In this document: positions 17,453-25,151 of the stretch, piece after piece
How positions within the stretch are numbered: the stretch's first letter is position 1
How the letters are laid out: every line of letters begins with the position of its first letter
From: Xanthomonas rydalmerensis
GTDB taxonomy: Bacteria > Pseudomonadota > Gammaproteobacteria > Xanthomonadales > Xanthomonadaceae
Direction: 5' to 3'
Length of the DNA stretch: 64,000 bases
Assembly (NCBI RefSeq): GCF_033170385.1
Contig: NZ_CP126170.1
Coordinates: forward strand, 3,186,001-3,250,000
Notes under the pieces: model-generated
Told to the model about the DNA's origin: nothing
Seen by the model: the letters and a program-made list of their open reading frames with translations, nothing else
The model's database searches: none
Position numbers and translations under genes: made by a program

Positions 17453-19522
17453 TCACTGCCCGATATGCTGCTTCAGCCAGCCGTTGACCGTGTCGTGCCA
17501 CAACAGGCTGTTCTGCGGCTTCAGCACCCAGTGGTTCTCGTCCGGGAAGTACAGGAACTTGGACTCGATGCCCTTGCGCTGCAGCGCGCCGAACGCGGCC
17601 AGGCCCTGCTCCATCGGGATGCGGAAATCCTGCTGGCCATGGATCACCAGCATCGGCACCTTCCACTTGTCCACGTGCAGGATCGGGTTGAACTTCTCGT
17701 AGCCGGCCGGGTTCTGCCACGGCGTGCCGCCGTTCTCCCACTCGCTGAACCACAGTTCCTCGGTGGCGTAACCCATCATGCGGTTGTCGAACACGCCGTC
17801 GTGGTCGACCAGGCACTTCCACGGCTTGTTCCAGTTGCCGGCCATCCAGTAGACCATGTAGCCGCCGTAGCTGGCGCCCAGCGCGCAGGCCTTGTCGCCG
17901 TTGAGGAAGCCGTACTGCTTCTGCGCCGCGTCCCAGCCCTTCTGAAGGTCTTCCAGCGGGCGGTCGCCCCAGTGCTGGCTGATCGCATCGGTGAAGGCCT
18001 GGCCGTAGCCGGTGGAACCGTGGAAGTCGATCATCACCACCGCGTAGCCCTGCCCCGCGTAGGTCTGCGGGTTCCAGCGATAGCTCCAGCCGTTGCCGAA
18101 ACTGCCTTGCGGGCCGCCGTGGATCAGGAACGCGACCGGATAGGTCTTGCCTTCCTGGTAGTTGTACGGCTTGACCACGTAGCCGTGCACGGTGTCGTTG
18201 TTCCAGCCCTTGAACGAGAACTGCTCGTAGTCGCCGAACTTCACGTCCGGCAGCATCTCGCCGGCGCTGGGGGTGATGGCGCGCGGCTGCTGGCCGTTGG
18301 CGTCGGCGACCATGATCTGGTCGCCGCTCTTGAGGCTGTTGCGGGTGAAGGCCAGCGTATTGCCGGCCAGCACCGGCGCGCCGACGCTGCCGTCGGCGGC
18401 CACGGTGCGCACCTTGCCGCTGGCCACGTCGACCGCGAACAGCGGGTGCTGGCCCATGTCATCGGCGGTGGTGTACACGGTGGTGCCGTCGGCCGACAGC
18501 ACGATGTCGCCGGCGGAACGGTCCCACTGCGGGGCGATCTCGCGGGTCTTGCCGCTGGCCACGTCCATCGCCATCAGGCCGAAGCGGTCGGCTTCGAAAC
18601 CGGGACGCTTCATGGCGCGGTAGTACAGGGTCTTGCCGTCGGCGGAGAACACCGGGCCGGCGTCCCAGGCCGGGTTGGCCGCGGTCAGGTTGACCGGCGC
18701 AGCCTTGCCGGCGGCATCTAGCCGGTACAGGTCGAAGTTGGTCGACCACGGCTCTTCGCGGCCGGCCACGCGCACGCTGGCGACCAGCGACTGCCCGTCC
18801 GGCGCCCAGGTGTAGTCCTCGCTGCCGCCGAACGGCTTGGAAGGGATGTCGCCGGCCAGGGTCACGCTGACCGCCGAGGCACCGGCCACCGGCTTGGCCT
18901 TGGCGCCGGCCGGCAACGGCGCGACGAACAGGCTGTTGCGGCGGCCGTCGTTCCACGTGTCCCAGTGGCGCACGAACAACTGGTCGAACACCACGCCGGT
19001 GGCCTTGGACTGCTTCTTGGCATCCAGGCGCTTCTGCGTGCAGGCCAGGTCCGAACCGCAGTCCTGGAACACGCCGGCGCTGAAGGCCACGCGGTCGCCC
19101 TGCGGGGCGATGTGGTAGCTGTCCACGTCCAGCGCGAAATCGGTGAGCTGGCGCGGCGCGCCGCCGGCCAGCGGCAGCGCGTACAGCTGCTGGCGGCCGG
19201 ACTTGGCGCTGAGGAAGTACACGGTCTTGCCGTCGGCCGACAGCTCCGGCGAATTGACATTCCAGCCTTCCGGGGTCAGCCGCTTCGGCGGCGCCGCATC
19301 GCGGGTGCGCAGATCGCGCAGCCACAGACTGGTGCTGGACTTCTCCAGCGCCTTGTCCATCTGCCGCTTGGCGAAGATCACCGTACCGCCATCGGGCGTC
19401 AGCAGCGGCGAGGACACCCGGTCCAGCGCGACCATGTCGCGGACATCGAAACCGCGGGTGGCGGCCAGCGCAGGCAGCGCGGTCAGCAGGGCCAGGGGCA
19501 GCAAGGCGTAGCGCAGGGTCAT
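17453..19522 (-). CDS. Secreted S9-family peptidase (dipeptidyl/acylaminoacyl peptidase type)
   Basis: 689 residues with a Sec signal peptide (residues 1-20, ending LPALAA). A seven-bladed beta-propeller follows, with WAPDGQSLV- and FSADGKTLYY-type blades, and then a C-terminal alpha/beta hydrolase from about residue 440. The catalytic serine is S551 in GASYGGY, with the aspartate in HGQQDFRIP and the histidine in DENHWV. Enzymes of this group remove dipeptides or acyl-amino acids from small peptides in the periplasm. Two oligopeptide transporter genes (19993-21951 and 22646-24424) follow in the window, which fits peptide scavenging. The start at 19522 gives the natural signal peptide. Confidence 0.93.
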   Translation of the reverse strand: MTLRYALLPLALLTALPALAATRGFDVRDMVALDRVSSPLLTPDGGTVIFAKRQMDKALEKSSTSLWLRDLRTRDAAPPKRLTPEGWNVNSPELSADGKTVYFLSAKSGRQQLYALPLAGGAPRQLTDFALDVDSYHIAPQGDRVAFSAGVFQDCGSDLACTQKRLDAKKQSKATGVVFDQLFVRHWDTWNDGRRNSLFVAPLPAGAKAKPVAGASAVSVTLAGDIPSKPFGGSEDYTWAPDGQSLVASVRVAGREEPWSTNFDLYRLDAAGKAAPVNLTAANPAWDAGPVFSADGKTLYYRAMKRPGFEADRFGLMAMDVASGKTREIAPQWDRSAGDIVLSADGTTVYTTADDMGQHPLFAVDVASGKVRTVAADGSVGAPVLAGNTLAFTRNSLKSGDQIMVADANGQQPRAITPSAGEMLPDVKFGDYEQFSFKGWNNDTVHGYVVKPYNYQEGKTYPVAFLIHGGPQGSFGNGWSYRWNPQTYAGQGYAVVMIDFHGSTGYGQAFTDAISQHWGDRPLEDLQKGWDAAQKQYGFLNGDKACALGASYGGYMVYWMAGNWNKPWKCLVDHDGVFDNRMMGYATEELWFSEWENGGTPWQNPAGYEKFNPILHVDKWKVPMLVIHGQQDFRIPMEQGLAAFGALQRKGIESKFLYFPDENHWVLKPQNSLLWHDTVNGWLKQHIGQ

Positions 19523-19992
19523 CGGGCGTCTCCGGAACACGGCAAAACGTCGATGGTAGGGGCCGTGGTGGGCGCGGCGCAAAGGACTGAAGTCATGGAA
19601 GAGCCGGGATTGGGGAATCGGGAGTGGGGATTGGCAAGTGCGGCACTGGCTCGGTTTGAAATACGAAGACCAGTGCGAGCCTTCGGATCGCAGGCGGACA
19701 GCGGTGGGCGCGCGGCTGGATCGAGAGGGGGCCTCGGGAACGGCAAGCGCGATGCGCTGGCTCGGCGAGGCGTGCGAAGGTCGATGCCGGGCTGGCCTGG
19801 TGGGTGAGGCGGACAGCGACAGGCGCGCGCGGCTGAGGCGCGATTCGGTCTTTGCAATGCACGCGGCGCCGCGCCGCCGGCGAGAAACAGATGGGATCGG
19901 CACGTGCGGCACGCACGCTGGCTCGGCCGCAAAGGCGAAGCCCGGCGCGGGGCCGGGCTTCGGATGTTGCGTTGCGGGAGGCCGTTGCGCCG
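19523..19992. other. 470-base intergenic region, repeats only
   Basis: Between the S9 peptidase and the OPT transporter (both minus strand). It contains GGGATTGGGGAATCGGGA-type repeat near 19604-19636, and the rest is GC-rich with no supported gene. Open frames here lack ribosome sites and family features. Confidence 0.55.
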
Positions 19993-21951
19993 TTATGCGC
20001 GCGGCGCAGCCGCGGCCTCGCCCTTGCGGCCGGTGCGGTACAGCAGCCAGCCGACGAAGGCCAGCAGCACCAGGCCGTACCACTGGTTGAGGTGGAACGC
20101 TTCCGGCAGCGCCAGCACGTCGGCGTGGCCCGAGGCCACGATCGGCACCGCGATGGCGATGCCCATCAGCGCCTCGCCGGTGATCAGGCCCGCGGCGAAC
20201 AGCGTGCCCGGACGGTGCACGCGGTCGCGCCCCTCTTCGTCGTCGGCACGGATCTTGTGGAAGCGCTCGACCAGGTGGGTCAGCAGGCCGCCGAGGAAGA
20301 TCGGCACCATCAGTTCCAGCGGCAGGTAGATGCCGATCGCCGCGGCCAGCACCGGCACGCGGAAGCGCTTGCCGGTCTTCTTCAGCCACTCGTCCAGGGC
20401 GATGATCGCCGCGCCGACGCCGGCGCCGATGCCGATCATGGTCCACGGCAGCTCGCCACCGAACAGGCCCTTGGCCACCGACGCCATCAGCGTGGCCTGC
20501 GGCGCCGCCAGCGCGTTGGGATGCTGCGGCGTGGCCGCGCCGATGCCGTAGGCCTGGGCCAGCAGGTTCAGCACCGGCGCCATGATCAGCGCACAGGAGA
20601 ACGCGCCGATCGCCAGCATCAACTGCTGCTTCCACGGCGTGGCGCCGACCAGGTAGCCAGCCTTCAGATCCTGCAGATTGTCGCCGCCCACTGCGGCGGC
20701 GCAGCACACCACCGCGCCGATCATGATCGCGGCGACCGCGCCGATCGGCGAATCGCGCCCGAGCAGCAGCACCAGCACCGCCGAGGCGAACAGGATGGTG
20801 GAGATGGTGATGCCGGAGACCGGGTTGTTCGACGAGCCGATCAGCCCGGCCAGGTAGCCGGACACCGAGACGAACAGGAAGCCGGCGACGATCATGATGA
20901 TGGTCATCGGCACGCTGACGTGCCACTGGCCGACGATGGCCTGGTACAGACCCAGCAGCGGAAGCGTGCACAACAGCAGCGCCACCAGCATCCACTTCAT
21001 CGGCAGGTCGCGATCGGTCTCGGCCACCGCGGCGCCACCGGTGCTCTTGCGCGCCGCAGCGAAGCCGCTCTTGACGCCCGACAGCAACGACTTGCGCAGC
21101 GAGAACAGCGTCCACACGCCACCGATCAGCATCGCGCCCACGCCCAGGTAGCGCACCTTGGCCGCCCAGATCCCGAACGCGGCCTCGGCCGCCGGCGCAT
21201 TGGCCAGGCTCTGCGCCAGCGCCGGATCAGAGTTCATGAAGAACTGCTGGTACAGCGGGATGGCCAGATGCCAGGACAGGATCGAACCGGACAGCACCAC
21301 GATGCCGACGTTGAGCCCGACGATGTAGCCCACGCCCAGCAGCGCCGGCGACAGGTTGGTGCCGACGTAGCCGACCATCTTGCTGCTGCCGATGTACGCG
21401 GCCTGCGCCCAGGTATCCGGGATCACCTTCAGGCCGCTGGCCGCGCCGAGCTTGACCAGCCCGCCGATGGCCGCCGACAGGCCCAGGATCTTCAGCCCCG
21501 GCCCGGGGTTCTCGCCGGCCTTGAGCACTTCCGCGGCGGCCTTGCCTTCCGGGAACGGCAGCGGATCCTCGACGATCATCGAACGCCGCAGCGGCACCGA
21601 GAACAGCACCCCGAGCAGTCCGCCCATGCCGGCGATGCCGAGCACCCACCAGTACTTGAAGTCCGGCCAGTAGCCCATGATCACCAGCGCCGGAATGGTG
21701 AAGATCACCCCGGCCGCGATCGAGGAACCGGCCGAGGCGCCGGTCTGCACGATGTTGTTCTCGAGGATGGAGCCGCCGCCGAGCAGGCGCAGCACCCCCA
21801 TCGACACCACTGCCGCCGGAATCGCGGTGGCGATGGTCAGGCCAGCGAACAGACCGAGATAGGCATTGGCGGCGGACAGCACCACGGCCAGCACGATCGC
21901 CAGCACCACGGCACGGAACGTGAGCTGGCGCGGCGCGGCAGCGTTGTTCAT
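19993..21951 (-). CDS. OPT-family oligopeptide transporter
   Basis: 652 residues, about 15-16 membrane segments. Family features include the N-terminal SAANAYLGLFAGLTIATAIPAAV, the NIVQTGASAGSSIAAGVIFTIPAL motif, PLPFPEGKAAAEVLKAGE, and a late VGGDNLQDLKAGYLVGATPWKQQ segment. OPT transporters import oligopeptides or metal chelates by proton symport. The ATG at 21951 begins MNNAAAPRQLTFRA. It is downstream of the POT transporter region but on the other strand, with the repeat array between. Confidence 0.93.
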   Translation of the reverse strand: MNNAAAPRQLTFRAVVLAIVLAVVLSAANAYLGLFAGLTIATAIPAAVVSMGVLRLLGGGSILENNIVQTGASAGSSIAAGVIFTIPALVIMGYWPDFKYWWVLGIAGMGGLLGVLFSVPLRRSMIVEDPLPFPEGKAAAEVLKAGENPGPGLKILGLSAAIGGLVKLGAASGLKVIPDTWAQAAYIGSSKMVGYVGTNLSPALLGVGYIVGLNVGIVVLSGSILSWHLAIPLYQQFFMNSDPALAQSLANAPAAEAAFGIWAAKVRYLGVGAMLIGGVWTLFSLRKSLLSGVKSGFAAARKSTGGAAVAETDRDLPMKWMLVALLLCTLPLLGLYQAIVGQWHVSVPMTIIMIVAGFLFVSVSGYLAGLIGSSNNPVSGITISTILFASAVLVLLLGRDSPIGAVAAIMIGAVVCCAAAVGGDNLQDLKAGYLVGATPWKQQLMLAIGAFSCALIMAPVLNLLAQAYGIGAATPQHPNALAAPQATLMASVAKGLFGGELPWTMIGIGAGVGAAIIALDEWLKKTGKRFRVPVLAAAIGIYLPLELMVPIFLGGLLTHLVERFHKIRADDEEGRDRVHRPGTLFAAGLITGEALMGIAIAVPIVASGHADVLALPEAFHLNQWYGLVLLAFVGWLLYRTGRKGEAAAAPRA

Positions 21952-22112
21952 GGTTACCCCTGAAACGACAAAAACGCTTTGCACGCTAGCGTCTGGGGCG
22001 GGGCAAGTCCAGCTTCCTGGTGCCCAGCTTGTGGCACATGCCTGGGAGGCTGGGATTGGGGATTGGGGATTGGGGATTCGTAGAAGCAGCAGTACTCAGC
22101 GGCAGATGGTTG

Positions 22113-22548
22113 CCCCTCTCCCACCGGGAGAGGGGTTGGGGTGAGGGTACGGCGACACGCAGCGCATCCAATCCTTGCCTGCCCTGCCCAACCTCATCCG
22201 CCCCTGCGGGGCACCTTCTCCCGGCGGGAGAAGGAAACGCAGCAAGCCCCTCTCCCACCGGGAGAGGGGTTGGGGTGAGGGTACGGCGACACGCAGGGCA
22301 CCCAATCCTTGCCTGCCCTGCCCGACCCTCATCCGCCCCTGCGGGGCACCTTCTCCCGGCGGGAGAAGGAACCGCAGCAGCCCCTCTCCCACCGGGAGAG
22401 GGCTTGGGGTGAGGGTCCGGCAGCACGCAGGACATCCACCATTGCGTGCCTGCCCAACCCTCATCCGCCCATACGGGGCACCTTCTCCCGACGGGAGAAG
22501 GAACCGCAGCAGCCCCTCTCCCAGCGGGAGAGGGGTTGGGGTGAGGGT
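22113..22548. repeat. Tandem array of a 132-134 bp unit (3.3 copies)
   Basis: Units start at 22113, 22247, 22381 and 22513 (partial), giving periods of 134, 134 and 132. Each unit joins two hairpins, cccctctcccaccgggagag and ccttctcccggcgggagaag, through a partly conserved linker. It is the dispersed repeat of 8205 and 57580 arranged head to tail. It fills most of the 694 bases between the two transporter genes. There are no spacer-like unique sequences, so it is not a CRISPR array. Confidence 0.92.
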
Positions 22549-22645
22549 CCGACCTCGTGCGACACCTCACGTGCCGCGGACCGCCATTCGAGCGAACGCC
22601 GGCCACCCTATACTCCGCCGCCTGCCTCCTGCGCCGAGAGTCGCC

Positions 22646-24424
22646 GTGTCCGTGTCCTCCCTGCCGTTGCGCGACGCGCGCGACGATTTCCTCGGCCATC
22701 CCAAGGGCGTCTACGTCTGCTTCTTCACCGAGATGTGGGAGCGCTTCTCCTTCTACGGCATGAAGGCGCTGCTGTTGCTGTACCTGACCAAGTACCACCT
22801 GTTCGGCGACGACGCGGGACTCGACCTGCTCGGCGCCTACGGCGGCCTGGTGTACTGCGTGCCTGTGCTCGGCGGGCTGCTCGCCGATCGCTGGCTGGGC
22901 ATGCGCAAGGCGGTGGTGTTCGGCGGCCTGCTGCTGGTGCTCGGCCACATCGGCATGGCCTTCGAGGGTCACGCCGCCACCCGAATCAACGGCGAGGTGG
23001 TGCGCGACACCGCATCCCTGGGCGTGACCTACCTGTCGCTGGCGCTGATCATCATGGGCGTCGGCTTCCTCAAGCCCAACATCTCCACCATCGTCGGCAA
23101 GCTGTATCCGGCCGACGACCCGCGCCGCGACGCCGGCTTCTCGCTGTTCTACGCCGGCATCAACCTCGGCGCCCTGTTCGCCTCCCTGGTCTGCGGCTTC
23201 CTCGGCGAAGCCTACGGCTGGCGCTACGGCTTCGGGGCGGCCGGCATCGGCATGCTGCTCGGCCTGGGCATGTTCCTGTGGGGCCAGAAGTACCTGCATG
23301 GTCACGCCGAACCGGCGCAGCCGGCACTGCTGCGCGAGCGCGTGCTCGGCGTGCCGCGCGAATGGGCGATCTACCTGTGCGCCGTGCTGGGCGTGCTGCC
23401 GGTGGCCGCCTTGATGTGGGCCGCGGCCAACGGCGCCTTCAGCCTTGGCGGGGAAATCTCCCTGGCCCTGTTGCTGATGCTGCTGGTGCTCGGCGCGGTG
23501 CTGCTGTGGTTCGCCTGGTTCACCGGCACCCAATGCACCCCGGTGCAGCGCCAGCAGATGATCGCGCTGATGGTGCTGATCGCGATGGCGCTGGTGTACT
23601 TCACCCTGTACGAGCAGACCTACGGCTCGTGGGTTACCTTCACCGACCGGCTGATGACCAAGGACATCGTGCCATCGCTGGTGATCCGCGGCGGCACGCC
23701 CCTGCCCTGGTCGATCGCCTCGCTGCTGCTGGCGCCGCTGGGCTTCGTGCTGGCGGCCTCGCTGTCCGACCGCCGCCCCAGCTCGTCCGCGCCGCGGCGG
23801 CTGTTCGTCGCGGTCAGCGCGTTGATGCTGCTGTTCCTGATCCGCGACTGCCTGGTGCTGCCGCAGACCGCCGGCTCGCTGACCTACCTGGGCGCGCTGT
23901 TCCTGGTGCTGCTGGCGCCGCTGTTCGCCGCGTTGTGGGCGTGGCTGGCGCGGCGCGGACGCGAGCCGTCCAAGCCCGCCAAGTCGGCAATGGGACTGTT
24001 GCTGGCCGGCCTGTCCTTCGTGCCGCTGGCGCTGGCCGCGCAACAGGTCGGCGCGACCGGACAGATGGCGAGCGTGTGGTGGCTGGTGCTCGCCTATTTC
24101 GTGCTGGAGGCCGGCGAAATGTGCCTGTCGCCGGTCGGCCTGTCGGCGGTGACCCAGCTCGCAGTGCCGCGCGTGGTCAGCCTGATGATGGGCACCTGGT
24201 TCCTGGCAACCGCCTTCTCCGAAGCGCTGGCAGCGCTGTTCGGCAAGCTCGCCGCGATCGAGGTGCCGGACGGCCAGACCCTCAACGTCACCCTCAACGT
24301 CGCCGACGCCGCGGCCAAGTACGCGCATCTGTTCTGGCTGCTGCTGTGGATCGGCGTGGGCTGCGCGGTGCTCGCCTTCCTGGCCGCGCCGCTGCTGCGG
24401 CGGATGATGCACGGAGTGCGCTGA
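22646..24424 (+). CDS. Proton-dependent oligopeptide transporter (POT/PTR family)
   Basis: 592 residues with about 14 membrane segments. The proton-coupling motif ExxERFSFYG is present at the first helix (FTEMWERFSFYGMKALLLLY), followed by FLKPNISTIVGKLYP and FSLFYAGINLGALFA, both diagnostic. It imports di- and tripeptides with protons. The start is GTG at 22646 (reads MSVSSLPLRDARDDFLGHPKG); no ATG gives a suitable N-terminus. A strong hairpin follows the stop. With the S9 peptidase and OPT transporter it forms a peptide-use neighbourhood. Confidence 0.93.
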   Translation: MSVSSLPLRDARDDFLGHPKGVYVCFFTEMWERFSFYGMKALLLLYLTKYHLFGDDAGLDLLGAYGGLVYCVPVLGGLLADRWLGMRKAVVFGGLLLVLGHIGMAFEGHAATRINGEVVRDTASLGVTYLSLALIIMGVGFLKPNISTIVGKLYPADDPRRDAGFSLFYAGINLGALFASLVCGFLGEAYGWRYGFGAAGIGMLLGLGMFLWGQKYLHGHAEPAQPALLRERVLGVPREWAIYLCAVLGVLPVAALMWAAANGAFSLGGEISLALLLMLLVLGAVLLWFAWFTGTQCTPVQRQQMIALMVLIAMALVYFTLYEQTYGSWVTFTDRLMTKDIVPSLVIRGGTPLPWSIASLLLAPLGFVLAASLSDRRPSSSAPRRLFVAVSALMLLFLIRDCLVLPQTAGSLTYLGALFLVLLAPLFAALWAWLARRGREPSKPAKSAMGLLLAGLSFVPLALAAQQVGATGQMASVWWLVLAYFVLEAGEMCLSPVGLSAVTQLAVPRVVSLMMGTWFLATAFSEALAALFGKLAAIEVPDGQTLNVTLNVADAAAKYAHLFWLLLWIGVGCAVLAFLAAPLLRRMMHGVR

Positions 24425-24462
24425 GCGGCTGCGTCGCCTGAGCGGCGACGCAGCCGGCTCAG
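24422..24462 (+). terminator. Hairpin after the POT transporter gene
   Basis: cggctgcgtcgcc (24426-24438) pairs with ggcgacgcagccg (24444-24456), and the outer ctgag/ctcag extends the stem. There is no T run, so rho-independent action is uncertain. Confidence 0.6.
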
Positions 24463-24534
24463 ATCTCGACGCGCGCGCATCTGACGTGGTCAGTGCCGAC
24501 CACGACGATAAGACCGCGAGTCGCACTGAACCCA

Positions 24535-24715
24535 AAATCCAACCGGGCCCGCTCACTGCCAGGCCCCAACCGTTCGCACAAATAAGTCTGGCCGGTACCG
24601 CGTTACTGGCGTCGCCTTTTCACATCGATCAGCGGCACATGATACAAACAGACATAAATTGCCACATCGCGAGACAGTAACGGGTCTTGGCTGCCCATTA
24701 ACGATACATGGGCGA
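24535..24715 (-). pseudogene. Decayed fragment of a second S9 peptidase
   Basis: Read on the minus strand this stretch gives HVSLMG, then IYVCLYHVPLIDVK, then an in-frame stop, then GTGQTYLCERLGPGSE. This aligns residue by residue with the intact S9 peptidase at 26963-28945 (AYASLMG, GYVGVYDLPLMYAK, DAGQTYLREWLGPSSE; its bases 27235-27405). DNA identity is visible too (aggccccaaccgttcgcac against cggccccaaccactcccgc). Only about 60 residues next to the active-site serine remain. It is in the same orientation as the intact gene and lies on the opposite side of the peptide and cyclase-like genes. Confidence 0.8.
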
Positions 24716-24762
24716 TACATTAAGAATATAAAGGCAGTTTTCTTTATTAAAACACCTGATTT

Positions 24763-24809
24763 AACAAGTTTCATGTGAAACCATGAAATTCGGCAAACTT
24801 GTTTTGCCG
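24763..24809 (+). promoter_or_regulatory. Nested inverted repeats in an AT-rich leader
   Basis: The bases 24700-24870 are far richer in A and T than the surroundings. They contain aacaagtt/aacttgtt (24763-24770 and 24796-24803) and gtttcatg/catgaaat around 24768-24775 and 24782-24789. The alternative hairpin cggcaaa/tttgccg is at 24791-24797 and 24803-24809. These overlapping palindromes upstream of the small peptide gene could be an operator or a switching RNA leader. The role is not shown. Confidence 0.45.
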
Positions 24810-24874
24810 TAGGCGCAGTGATAGGTTCTGTTCGTCGCCGCATGACGACGACATCTAAAAAAAGGAGTTTTGTG

Positions 24875-25039
24875 ATGAAAATCCAAGATGGCAAGCTTGA
24901 GAAACAAGAGTCCCTCTCCAATCCTTTCGCTGTCCAGCTCGACGAACCCATGCAAAATATCGCGGCGCCCGGCGTCTGCGAGATGAAGCCCTATCTCGGC
25001 GACGATTCTCGCTGGTACTCCACGCAGCCGGGCGGCTAA
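24875..25039 (+). CDS. 54-residue candidate RiPP precursor peptide
   Basis: The ATG at 24875 follows the strongest ribosome site in the region, AAAAAAAGGAG at 24857-24867. The peptide has a charged, hydrophilic N-terminal half (MKIQDGKLEKQESLSNPF) and a C-terminal half with C35, a DD pair at 43-44, aromatic W47/Y48 and a final PGG. That is a leader-plus-core layout, and the next gene is an asparagine-synthetase-like enzyme of the kind that closes lasso peptides. A core starting at C35 would put D43 at position 9, the spacing needed for a nine-residue lactam ring. The usual threonine two residues before the core is absent. No homologue is recognised, so the assignment is inferred. Confidence 0.6.
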   Translation: MKIQDGKLEKQESLSNPFAVQLDEPMQNIAAPGVCEMKPYLGDDSRWYSTQPGG

Positions 25040-25073
25040 AACGACGGCGATTCGATCGATACGTCGCGATGAA

Positions 25074-25101
25074 GAACGCCGCCATCAGGCGGCGTTCTTT
25101 T
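25074..25101 (+). terminator. Rho-independent terminator between the peptide and the synthetase-like gene
   Basis: The 10-bp perfect stem gaacgccgcc (25074-25083) / ggcggcgttc (25088-25097) has a 4-base loop and is followed by tttt. Placed between the two genes, it would let the peptide be made in excess while read-through supplies some enzyme, as is common for RiPP precursors. Confidence 0.85.
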
Positions 25102-25151
25102 GTTCGAAAACGCGGTCACCACACGACACCGCTCTCAGGCAGCCGATCTCC

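Noticed and set aside
22113..22548. Regular repeats that look like a CRISPR array
   Set aside because: The whole 134-base unit is repeated, with no unique spacers; both hairpin halves also occur singly elsewhere in the window, and no cas genes are present.
21986..24556. 856-codon open frame on the minus strand across the POT gene
   Set aside because: It is the antisense of a clearly coding membrane-protein gene plus repeat DNA, and its product is low-complexity and R/H/Q-rich with no family motifs.
24553..24951. 132-codon minus-strand frame overlapping the peptide gene
   Set aside because: It joins the decayed S9 fragment in the wrong frame to antisense of the peptide gene. The better reading is a pseudogene fragment plus the plus-strand peptide with its strong ribosome site.
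24875..25039. Classical lasso precursor with a glycine-1 core
   Set aside because: If the core began at G33, ring positions 7-9 would be P39, Y40 and L41, with no acidic residue. Only a C35 start gives D at position 9, and the conserved threonine before the core is missing, so a standard lasso call is not made.
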